A stretch of DNA of 5,834 bases. Origin: Deltaproteobacteria bacterium (lineage in GTDB: Bacteria > Desulfobacterota > Binatia > Binatales > Binataceae). Numbering within the stretch: the first letter of the stretch is position 1; each line of letters opens with the position of its first letter. The notes beneath the pieces were generated by a model. That model was not told where the DNA came from and made no database searches. It worked only from the letters and a program-made list of their open reading frames with translations. Below are positions 1 to 5,448 of the stretch, piece by piece. The DNA lies in NCBI GenBank assembly GCA_027403435.1, contig DAHZDR010000318.1, positions 1 through 5,834 of the forward strand, read 5' to 3'. The translations under genes were made by a program, and so were the position numbers.

Positions 1-112
1 AATCGTGTTTGGTAAGCTGAATCCGCCGCTTCGCAATGGTAAAGCGAATATGATGGTCAATAAGCTGGATGAAGAGCTGACGATTGCTCTCGGACACCAC
101 AGGCGCGGCCAT
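1..112 (-). CDS. Possible partial CDS, N-terminus of an unrecognised protein
   Basis: Read on the minus strand, an ATG at 112-110 opens a frame of 37 codons that runs off the left edge without a stop. The peptide begins MAAPVVSESNRQLFIQL and continues as a basic, amphipathic, helix-like stretch. A GGGGA lies about 10 bases upstream of the ATG and could be a ribosome site. The segment is less GC-rich than the rest of the window. The plus strand is also open in the same codon register from base 2 to a TAA at 167-169. Counting G+C by codon position over 1-112 gives nearly the same profile on both strands (22/12/23 minus, 23/12/22 plus), so composition cannot choose between them. I favour the minus reading for its start codon and possible ribosome site. 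No family is recognised, and it could also be non-coding. Confidence 0.3.
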   Translation of the reverse strand, partial: MAAPVVSESNRQLFIQLIDHHIRFTIAKRRIQLTKHD

Positions 113-144
113 ACGACGTCAGTCCCCGCGTCCCGCCGCCAGGT

Positions 145-172
145 TTGGCGCAATTGGTGGAAAGGGTAAAAT
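145..172 (+). promoter_or_regulatory. Candidate sigma-70-like promoter (+)
   Basis: A -35-like TTGGCG (145-150, 4 of 6 to TTGACA) is followed after 16 bases by TAAAAT (167-172, 5 of 6 to TATAAT), in the AT-rich part of the intergenic region. Transcription would start near 179 and leave a leader of about 220 bases before the CmcJ/NvfI-family gene. This is consensus matching by eye only, and housekeeping promoter consensus may differ in this organism. Confidence 0.25.
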
Positions 173-182
173 AAAACGATGG

Positions 183-211
183 ATCATACGCGCGATTCGA
201 TTCACCTGTAA
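183..211 (-). promoter_or_regulatory. Candidate promoter (-) for the leftward frame
   Basis: On the minus strand TATGAT (188-183, 5 of 6 to TATAAT) lies 17 bases downstream of TTACAG (211-206). The -35 match is poor at 2 of 6. It would start transcription about 60-70 bases before the ATG at 112. The -35-like hexamer is one copy of a direct repeat (CTGTAA on the plus strand) also present at 219-224. Confidence 0.15.
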
Positions 212-322
212 TTTTTTTCTGTAACGCGGCGGCGGCGCAATCCCTCCGCCACCGCGAGCATCCGGAAAGCGAACGTGCAAGAATTGTATCAGGTAATCGC
301 GCCTAAACCGCGACGACGCCGC

Positions 323-350
323 GCCGGTTTTCCACAAGCGAAAAACCGGC
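323..350. promoter_or_regulatory. Perfect 9-bp inverted repeat, possible operator
   Basis: GCCGGTTTT at 323-331 is exactly mirrored by AAAACCGGC at 342-350, separated by 10 bases. No U-run follows on either strand, so it does not look like an intrinsic terminator. It sits 51 bases upstream of the ATG at 401 and fills most of a candidate promoter (TTTCCA 329-334, 16 bases, TATAGA 351-356). That placement suits a dimeric regulator's operator. A hairpin in a longer leader transcript is the alternative. Confidence 0.4.
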
Positions 351-356
351 TATAGA
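329..356 (+). promoter_or_regulatory. Candidate proximal promoter of the CmcJ/NvfI-family gene
   Basis: TTTCCA (329-334) and TATAGA (351-356) are each 4 of 6 matches to the -35 and -10 consensus, with a 16-base spacer. A start near 363 would give a leader of roughly 38 bases before the ATG at 401. The weak match would fit a regulated promoter, and the inverted repeat at 323-350 occupies it. Confidence 0.2.
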
Positions 357-390
357 AACGCACAACCAGCCTGTGGCGCAACCTGGCGAT

Positions 391-394
391 GGAG
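391..394 (+). promoter_or_regulatory. Shine-Dalgarno GGAG that decides the start at 401
   Basis: GGAG ends six bases before the ATG at 401. The other in-frame ATG at 389 overlaps this site and has no comparable purine-rich motif upstream, so 401 is preferred. The difference is four residues. Confidence 0.5.
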
Positions 395-400
395 CCTCCA

Positions 401-1219
401 ATGGAACAGGTCCGAGGCGTTCTCAATTATCTCGACGAAACGACCGAAAAGCCGGTCACCTACACCTACGAACCGCCGCTCGGCGTGCCCGCGCGCAGCG
501 GACGCACGGTCAAGCACGAAGTGCCGGTTATCGACGGCCGGGCGATCGCCGGCCAGCTTTCGCTGGACGTCCAGGGCTTTCTGCTCGCGCCTCACGCGAG
601 CGTGGTGCGCAATTTTTACGACGAAGGCGAAGTTAAGCGCGTCTATTACCCCGAAATGGAGCGGCTGGTGCGCGAAATCACCGGCGCCGCCCGCGTGCTG
701 ACGTTCGACCATAACGTGCGCAACGGCTCGAAGGAGATGCGCGCCAAGCTGGGCGTACGCGAGCCGGTCCGCTTCGCCCATAACGACTATACGCTAAAAT
801 CCGGCCCCCAGCGCGTACGCGAGCTATACGGCGACGCGCAAGCCGAACGGCTGCTCAAGCATCGCTATGTCTTTATCAACGTATGGCGCCCGATTCGCGG
901 CCCGGTCGAGCAATCGCCGCTTGCGGTATGCGACGCGCGCAGCATGAAGCAGGACGATTTCGTCGCCACCGACCTCGTCTATCGCGACCGTACGGGCGAA
1001 GTGTACTCGGTGCGCCACAGCCCGGAGCATCGCTGGTACTATTTCTCCCGGATGCGGCCTGACGAGGTTTTGCTGCTCAAATGTTTCGATTCCGATCCGG
1101 GCCGCACGCGCTACACCGCCCATTCGGCGTTCGAAGATCCGGCCACGCCGCCGGCCGCGGCCCCGCGCGAAAGCATCGAAGCGCGCACTATCGCATTCTT
1201 TGCGCCAGCGGGAGATTGA
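401..1219 (+). CDS. CmcJ/NvfI-family oxidoreductase
   Basis: The 272-residue product resembles the CmcJ/NvfI/AsaB family. This group is named after a cephamycin-cluster protein and fungal natural-product enzymes, and it is thought to be related to Fe(II)/2-oxoglutarate oxygenases. Numbering from the ATG at 401, family-like blocks are visible: FDHNVR (102-107), FAHNDYT (125-131), FINVWRP (158-164), CDARSM (177-182), then HRWYYFSRM (210-218), PDEVLLLKCFDSD (220-232) and HSAFEDP (241-247). H127 and D129 form an HxD pair that could bind iron, with H210 or H241 as the distal histidine; these assignments are inferred from pattern. Length is normal for the family. No signal peptide or membrane segment is seen, so it is probably cytoplasmic. 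The C-terminal 25 residues are Ala/Pro-rich and variable. It is flanked by non-coding DNA on both sides, so it is probably monocistronic. The substrate cannot be predicted. An in-frame ATG at 389 would add four residues. Confidence 0.85.
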   Translation: MEQVRGVLNYLDETTEKPVTYTYEPPLGVPARSGRTVKHEVPVIDGRAIAGQLSLDVQGFLLAPHASVVRNFYDEGEVKRVYYPEMERLVREITGAARVLTFDHNVRNGSKEMRAKLGVREPVRFAHNDYTLKSGPQRVRELYGDAQAERLLKHRYVFINVWRPIRGPVEQSPLAVCDARSMKQDDFVATDLVYRDRTGEVYSVRHSPEHRWYYFSRMRPDEVLLLKCFDSDPGRTRYTAHSAFEDPATPPAAAPRESIEARTIAFFAPAGD

Positions 1220-1507
1220 GCCGCGAATCCAGCCTAATCCGGTCTCGGAATGGAGCTGGCGCCGCCGCTGGCGGCATGACGCTGAAATCGCGCCGCGTCA
1301 CAACGCTGGAATCATCGCCATCGCCGTCGTTGTCGGCGGCCGCCGCGCATAGACCCTGCGATTGCGTTCAGGCATCATTCTTACAGGCTTTCCGGCGCGC
1401 CGGGCAGGCCCGCCCCAGGCTTGATCGCCGTCGTTGGGCGCGTTCGCCCGGAAGCGGACCGCAAAAACCCTAAAATTCGGCGCCTGCGAGCCGGAGCGAC
1501 ATAAAGC
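1220..1507. other. Intergenic region without a convincing gene
   Basis: This 288-base stretch separates the oxidoreductase gene from the transporter cluster. I see a short hairpin (GCCGCC, 3-base loop, GGCGGC at 1261-1275) without a U-tract, a 12-bp palindrome CGGCGGCCGCCG at 1334-1345, and a -10-like TAAAAT at 1471-1476. The frame open from 1276 to 1473 is rich in Arg, Pro and Ser, has no ribosome site and looks like out-of-frame GC-rich sequence. The promoter of the downstream cluster is expected here. Confidence 0.5.
1471..1476 (+). promoter_or_regulatory. Possible -10 element of the protease/Mla cluster
   Basis: TAAAAT matches TATAAT at 5 of 6 positions and lies 31 bases before the ATG at 1508. 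No good -35 hexamer occurs at 16-18 bases upstream; TTCGCC at 1443-1448 is 22 bases away. It is the best candidate for the start of the five-gene cluster, but weak. Confidence 0.2.
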
Positions 1508-2743
1508 ATGGAAGCGAAATCACGACAGGAAATCGACCTGTTAAAGGTCGCGGGCGTCCAAATTGCGATTGACTATTCATGGATAGTCATTTTCGTGCTG
1601 GTTCTATGGAGTCTCTCCGCCGGCTATTTCCCGGAAGTCCATCCGGGCTACCCGACCTCCGAATACTGGATGGTCGGTATGGCCGCGACGCTTTTATTCT
1701 TCGCTTCGATAGTCATTCACGAGCTTGCGCATGCGATAGTTGGCAATTTGCTCGGCCAGCCGGTCAAACGCATCTCGCTTTTTATCTTTGGCGGAATGGC
1801 GCATCTCGGTCACGAACCGACCGACGCCCGGGCCGAACTGAAGATCGCCGCCGTGGGTCCGCTCACCAGCTTTGTGCTGGGCCTGCTGTTCTTGTGGATT
1901 CCCGACTTACTCCGCTTGCGCCACAGCTATCCGATGTGGTCGTCGGTTTTCGACTACCTCGGATTCATCAATATCGCGCTCGGGCTGTTCAACCTGCTGC
2001 CCGGTTTTCCGCTTGACGGCGGCCGCATCCTGCGCGCCGCCATCTGGGCCCGCACGGGAGATTTTCGCCTCGCCACGGCCCGCGCCGCGGATTGGGGCCG
2101 CGGCATCGCCTGGGGCCTGATATTCCTGGGCGCGCTTGAAATCTTTGCGGGTTCTCTGATCGGCGGACTGTGGCTGATCTTTATCGCGCTGTTCCTCAAG
2201 GGCGCCGCGTCATCCAGCTATCAGGGAATCATCATGGAACAGGTGTTGGGCGGCGCGCGGGTGCGCGACCTGCTGGTGCGCAATCCCGAGGTAATCGACG
2301 CAAGCACCACGATCGCCGATGCGGTCAACGATCATTTCGCCCATCACGGCTTCAGCGGGTTTCCGGTGGTCGAAGACGGGCGTCCGGTCGGGATGATCTC
2401 GATCGCGCAGATTCGCCATTGCCCGCCCGCCGAGCGCGCCAGCAAACACGTCGCGGAAGTGATGCGGACGCTGGTCCAGGCGCTCGAAATCAGTCCCGAC
2501 GCCACCCTGGCCCAGGCGCTCCGGCAGATGGCCGAGGCCGAAACCGGCCGCCTGCTGGTAATTGAAAATGACCGGCTGACGGGCCTGATCACGCGCTCGG
2601 CGATCGCGCATTTCATTATGGTGCGCAATGAACTCGGGTTTGCCGAAGACCACGCCGCCGCCGTTCGGCAAACCACGGCGGCGCGCCCCTCCGCGACGGC
2701 GACCGCGCCGCCGCCAACGCCGCCCGCGTCCGCGGCAAACTGA
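1508..2743 (+). CDS. Site-2 protease family (M50) metalloprotease with CBS pair
   Basis: A 411-residue intramembrane zinc metalloprotease of the SpoIVFB/Rip3-like type. HELAH at 71-75 supplies two zinc histidines and the catalytic glutamate within a hydrophobic segment (about 56-80). FPLDGGR at 167-173 is the second active-site motif, with D170 the third zinc ligand. Hydrophobic segments lie near 22-38, 56-80, 111-134, 148-167 and 197-230. There is no PDZ insertion, unlike RseP. Two CBS domains follow (about 252-303 and 315-372), a module that usually binds adenine nucleotides, so proteolysis may be ligand-controlled. The last 25 residues are Ala/Pro/Thr-rich. GGAG at 1493-1496 is 11 bases from the ATG, somewhat far. 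Family members cleave membrane-anchored regulators. No anti-sigma factor is visible in the window, so the substrate is unknown. It ends 3 bases before the lipoprotein gene. Confidence 0.92.
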   Translation: MEAKSRQEIDLLKVAGVQIAIDYSWIVIFVLVLWSLSAGYFPEVHPGYPTSEYWMVGMAATLLFFASIVIHELAHAIVGNLLGQPVKRISLFIFGGMAHLGHEPTDARAELKIAAVGPLTSFVLGLLFLWIPDLLRLRHSYPMWSSVFDYLGFINIALGLFNLLPGFPLDGGRILRAAIWARTGDFRLATARAADWGRGIAWGLIFLGALEIFAGSLIGGLWLIFIALFLKGAASSSYQGIIMEQVLGGARVRDLLVRNPEVIDASTTIADAVNDHFAHHGFSGFPVVEDGRPVGMISIAQIRHCPPAERASKHVAEVMRTLVQALEISPDATLAQALRQMAEAETGRLLVIENDRLTGLITRSAIAHFIMVRNELGFAEDHAAAVRQTTAARPSATATAPPPTPPASAAN

Positions 2744-2746
2744 GCG

Positions 2747-3472
2747 ATGCGCCGCGGCCAACGCTTATACGCCTATCGCACGCCCGCGTATGCGTTGATG
2801 TGCGTGGCGCTGCTCGTCGCTGGATGCGCCCCGGGCGCCGACACCGCCGACCCGCATTTCATTATCGCGCGGCCGCCCGCCCTCGCCGCGCCCGCTCCGG
2901 CGCCGATGCGGCCGGGACCTGAAGGCAGCGCGATGAGCTATTATGTGAATCCAGCCGCCGATTGGTCCCGTTATTCGCGCTTGATGCTCGATCCCATCAC
3001 TTCGTGGGACGGACTCGACCCCGATCGCGTGTCGCCCGAGGACCAGATCGTCCTGTGCGATTACATGGACGAAGTTCTGCGCCGCCATCTGGCGCAACAG
3101 TTCATGATCGTTAACCAACCAGGCCCCGGCGTACTGCGGCTCAAAATTGTGATCGTCGCGCGCGGCGAATCGCCGACCGGCCTGCGCTCGGTTTCGTCCA
3201 ATCTGCCTGAAGCGCGGCTGGCGCGCGCGGTCAGGCGGCTTTCCGCCGCGACGTACGCCTTCGCCGGCGAGGCCGCAAGCGACGGCGAAATCACCGATTC
3301 GCTGACCGGAGAGCCGCTGCTGGTATGGAGCGATCGGCGGATCGGCGGCGGTTCGGCCAAATCGGCCGCCGCCTGGAAATGGAACGACGCGCGCGCCGCG
3401 ATCGACTACTGGGCGGAAACGCTCGTCGGCCGCCTCGCCCAATGGCGTCAGGAGGGCGACGTCGCCGGATGA
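2747..3472 (+). CDS. DUF3313-type lipoprotein
   Basis: A 241-residue predicted lipoprotein. The N-terminus has arginines (R2, R3, R6, R11), a hydrophobic stretch at about 13-25 and a lipobox VAGC ending at C27. Residue +2 is alanine rather than aspartate, so outer-membrane sorting would be expected by the E. coli rule. An Ala/Pro-rich linker (about 30-60) precedes a folded domain. Features such as YSRLMLDPITSW (75-86), a DQIVLCDYMDEVLR stretch and IVNQPGPGVLRLKI (121-134) resemble DUF3313, a family of bacterial lipoproteins of unknown function. The near-C-terminal AAIDYWAETL segment also fits. The start is 3 bases after the protease stop and has no strong ribosome site, which suggests coupling. 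The stop overlaps the permease start (ATGA), tying its expression to the transporter. Envelope assembly or a transporter accessory role is inference from context. An internal ATG at 2798 would remove the charged N-region, so it is disfavoured. Confidence 0.8.
   Translation: MRRGQRLYAYRTPAYALMCVALLVAGCAPGADTADPHFIIARPPALAAPAPAPMRPGPEGSAMSYYVNPAADWSRYSRLMLDPITSWDGLDPDRVSPEDQIVLCDYMDEVLRRHLAQQFMIVNQPGPGVLRLKIVIVARGESPTGLRSVSSNLPEARLARAVRRLSAATYAFAGEAASDGEITDSLTGEPLLVWSDRRIGGGSAKSAAAWKWNDARAAIDYWAETLVGRLAQWRQEGDVAG
3450..3455 (+). promoter_or_regulatory. Shine-Dalgarno AGGAGG fixing the permease start at 3469
   Basis: A full AGGAGG lies inside the end of the lipoprotein gene, 13 bases before the ATG at 3469. 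The spacing is slightly long. The frame stays open upstream to an ATG at 3325, but that extension lies wholly within the lipoprotein gene and encodes an Arg-rich non-family peptide. The start at 3469 is therefore preferred. Confidence 0.55.
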
Positions 3473-4611
3473 TCGCGCCCGATTCGGAAGCTCCTAACGT
3501 CGCGCTTGAACGCGACCCGGCCGGCGCCGCCGTCGTACGGATCGGCGGACGCTGGCGGCTGCGGCGCGGGATGCCGGCGACCGAGCCGATCGAACGCGCC
3601 CTCGAAGCGGCGGGCGCGCGGGCGCTCCGCTTCGATGCGGCCGCGGTCGGCCCGTGGGATTCGAGCCTGGTCGGTTTCGTCGTGCGGCTGGAGGAATTCT
3701 GCCGCGCCCGGAATATCGCCGTCGAACGCGGCGCCCTGCCCGAGGGCCTGGCCCGGATGGTCGCGCTGGCTCAAGCCGTACCCGAAAATCGCGACGCGCG
3801 CGCGCGGTCCGACGCCGCCCCGCTGCTCGATCGAGTCGGCGCCGCGACGATCGCGAAGTTCGCCGCGATCAGCAATTTCACTGAATTTCTCGGCGAGACC
3901 GCGATCGCCCTGGCGCGGATGGCGACCGGGCGCGCCCGCTTTCGCCGCTCCGATTTGCTCGAGGCGATTCAGGCGTGCGGCGCCAACGCCTTCGCCATCG
4001 TCACCCTGATCAGCTACCTCGTCGGCGTTATCCTCGCCTTCATGGGCGCGATTCAGCTGCAACAGTTCGGCGCCGCCATCTACGTCGCCGACCTGGTCGC
4101 GATCGGCATGGTCCGGGAAATGGGCGCGATGATGACCGGCATTATCATGTCCGGCCGCACCGGCGCCGCCTTCGCCGCGCAACTCGGCACGATGAAGGTC
4201 ACGCAGGAACTCGATGCGCTCGCCACCATGGGCGTTTCGCCAATGGAATTCCTGACGGCGCCGCGCGTCGTCGCGCTGGTCCTGATGATGCCGCTGCTCT
4301 GCCTGTACGCCGACGTCGTCGGCATCCTCGGCGGGGCCACCGTCGGGGTCGTGATGCTCCGCCTGTCGCTACAGGCCTATTTGCGCGAAAGCATCGCCGC
4401 AATCCTGCCCGCGACTCTTGTTGGCGGGCTGGTCAAAAGCGCCGTCTATGGCGCGCTAATCGCGCTGGCCGGATGCTACGAGGGTTTCAAATGCGGCGAT
4501 AGTTCGTCCGCCGTCGGCGACGCCGCGACCCGCGCCGTGGTCGCCGCGATCGTCGCGATCGTCGTCGCCTGCGGGATGTTCGCGGTGCTCTTCAACATTC
4601 TGGGGATTTGA
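3469..4611 (+). CDS. mlaE: MlaE-family ABC transporter permease with N-terminal STAS domain
   Basis: A 380-residue inner-membrane permease of the phospholipid-transport (Mla) type. Residues about 10-105 form a STAS-like domain; RFDAAAVGPWDSSLVGF at 54-70 matches the usual STAS D-x(n)-DSSL pattern. E. coli encodes this part as a separate protein, MlaB, so here it is fused. Residues about 130-380 are the MlaE domain, with the hallmark block EMGAMMTGIIMSGRTGAAFA at 217-236, followed by GTMKVTQELDALATMG (240-255) and PMEFLTAPRV (258-267). Hydrophobic segments are near 173-196, 266-298, 310-335 and 356-378. The start overlaps the lipoprotein stop as ATGA. The ATPase gene begins 12 bases after the stop. 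The protein should pair as a dimer with the MlaF ATPase and carry lipid between the inner membrane and the MlaD ring. The direction of transport cannot be read from sequence. Confidence 0.93.
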   Translation: MIAPDSEAPNVALERDPAGAAVVRIGGRWRLRRGMPATEPIERALEAAGARALRFDAAAVGPWDSSLVGFVVRLEEFCRARNIAVERGALPEGLARMVALAQAVPENRDARARSDAAPLLDRVGAATIAKFAAISNFTEFLGETAIALARMATGRARFRRSDLLEAIQACGANAFAIVTLISYLVGVILAFMGAIQLQQFGAAIYVADLVAIGMVREMGAMMTGIIMSGRTGAAFAAQLGTMKVTQELDALATMGVSPMEFLTAPRVVALVLMMPLLCLYADVVGILGGATVGVVMLRLSLQAYLRESIAAILPATLVGGLVKSAVYGALIALAGCYEGFKCGDSSSAVGDAATRAVVAAIVAIVVACGMFAVLFNILGI

Positions 4612-4613
4612 GC

Positions 4614-4618
4614 AAGGA
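4614..4618 (+). promoter_or_regulatory. Shine-Dalgarno AAGGA for the ATPase gene
   Basis: AAGGA lies in the 12-base gap after the permease stop, 5 bases before the ATG at 4624. It supports that start over the in-frame TTG at 4636, which lies in a near-repeat of the first four codons. Confidence 0.5.
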
Positions 4619-4623
4619 TCTAA

Positions 4624-5448
4624 ATGGCGAATCCGTTGGCGAATCCCGTCAAGTCCAGCGCTGGCGCCGCCGCGCGCCCGGTCCATATCAAGGTGCGCGG
4701 CCTGACCATGGCCTTCGGTAGTTTCGTGGTGATGCGCGATCTGAATTTCACCGTCCGCCATGGCGAAATTTTTATTATCATGGGCGGTTCCGGATGCGGC
4801 AAAAGCACGCTGATGCGCCATCTGATCGGCCTGATCGAACCCGCCGCCGGCGAAATTTACTACGACGGCGCGAACTTCACCGCCGCCGCGCCCGAGGAAC
4901 GCGACACGATGCTGCGGCGGTGCGGCGTGCTGTATCAGAGCGGCGCGCTGTGGAGCTCGATGACGCTGGCGGAGAACGTCGGCCTGCCGCTCGGCGAATT
5001 CACCGATCTCGCGCCCGGCGAAATCCGCGAAATCGCCTCGCTCAAGCTGGCCCTGGTCGGTCTCAAGGGCTTCGAGGATTACTATCCAAACCAGGTCAGC
5101 GGCGGCATGCAGAAGCGCGCCGGATTGGCCCGCGCGATCGCGCTCGATCCCGCCGCGCTGTTTCTCGACGAGCCTTCCGCCGGACTCGATCCGGTAAGCT
5201 CGAACCTGCTTGACGAACTGATCCTGGAACTCCGCGACAGTCTCGGCACGACCATCGTGATCGTCACCCATGAACTCGCGAGCATCTTCGCGATCGGCGA
5301 CAACAGCGTGTTTCTTGACGCCGAAATCCACGCCATGGGCGCCTTCGGCAATCCCAAAGAACTGCGCGACCATTCCGACAACCCGCGCGTGCGCCGCTTC
5401 CTGACGCGCGGCGCAATCAATCTGGAGACCGCGCCCCAAGATGGCTAA
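4624..5448 (+). CDS. mlaF: MlaF-type ABC transporter ATP-binding protein
   Basis: A 274-residue cytoplasmic ATPase that powers the MlaE permease. All nucleotide-binding motifs are intact: Walker A GGSGCGKST at 54-62 (K60), Q-loop in LYQSGALW at 103-110 (Q105), signature VSGGMQKRAGLARA at 158-171, Walker B ALFLDEP at 178-184 (catalytic E183), D-loop SAGLDP at 185-190 and H-loop H216. The SGALW after the Q-loop and the GGMQKR signature are typical of the MlaF subgroup rather than of amino-acid or metal importers. The length is close to that of E. coli MlaF. A low-complexity, Ala-rich N-terminal extension of about 18 residues precedes the domain, starting with the repeat ANPLANP. It follows the permease gene by 12 bases, and its stop overlaps the MlaD start by 8 bases, so stoichiometric expression is likely. 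Confidence 0.95.
   Translation: MANPLANPVKSSAGAAARPVHIKVRGLTMAFGSFVVMRDLNFTVRHGEIFIIMGGSGCGKSTLMRHLIGLIEPAAGEIYYDGANFTAAAPEERDTMLRRCGVLYQSGALWSSMTLAENVGLPLGEFTDLAPGEIREIASLKLALVGLKGFEDYYPNQVSGGMQKRAGLARAIALDPAALFLDEPSAGLDPVSSNLLDELILELRDSLGTTIVIVTHELASIFAIGDNSVFLDAEIHAMGAFGNPKELRDHSDNPRVRRFLTRGAINLETAPQDG

Larger units (their letters stand above)
113..400. other. Intergenic region, locally AT-rich, probable regulatory DNA
   Basis: This 288-base stretch lies between the possible leftward gene and the CmcJ/NvfI-family gene. Positions about 160-225 are notably AT-rich for this window and include a seven-T run at 212-218. The region contains candidate promoter elements on both strands, the hexamer CTGTAA twice (206-211 and 219-224), and a perfect 9-bp inverted repeat at 323-350. 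No open frame here has a protein-like composition. If the minus-strand gene at 1-112 is real, this is a divergent promoter region. Confidence 0.5.

Noticed and set aside
212..218. Seven-T run as part of a rho-independent terminator
   Set aside because: No GC-rich inverted repeat lies directly upstream on the plus strand.
119..337. Minus-strand 72-codon frame ending just before the ATG at 112
   Set aside because: The peptide is Arg/Pro/Gly-rich without recognisable structure and has no clear ribosome site. It crosses the inverted repeat and the T-run and looks like chance.
323..350. Inverted repeat read as an intrinsic terminator
   Set aside because: No U-tract follows the stem on either strand, so a regulatory dyad is the better reading.
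1081..1473. Plus-strand 130-codon frame running from the oxidoreductase gene into the intergenic region
   Set aside because: It is out of frame with the oxidoreductase, Arg/Ser/Pro-rich and has no ribosome site.
2656..2683. 8-bp GC inverted repeat near the end of the protease gene
   Set aside because: CGCCGCCG/CGGCGGCG falls in low-complexity Ala/Pro coding sequence, where such matches arise easily; there is no U-tract.
3344..3373. 8-bp GC inverted repeat inside the lipoprotein gene
   Set aside because: GGCGGCGG/CCGCCGCC comes from Gly- and Ala-rich codons (IGGGS, SAAAW) in a coding frame and has no sign of function.
3325..3468. 48-codon upstream extension of the permease frame
   Set aside because: It lies entirely inside the lipoprotein gene, encodes an Arg-rich stretch unlike any STAS N-terminus, and a full AGGAGG precedes the ATG at 3469.
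3448..4182. Minus-strand frame of 244 codons opposite the lipoprotein/permease region
   Set aside because: It is antisense to the clear STAS and MlaE coding sequence, low in hydrophobic pattern and His/Gly/Arg-rich.
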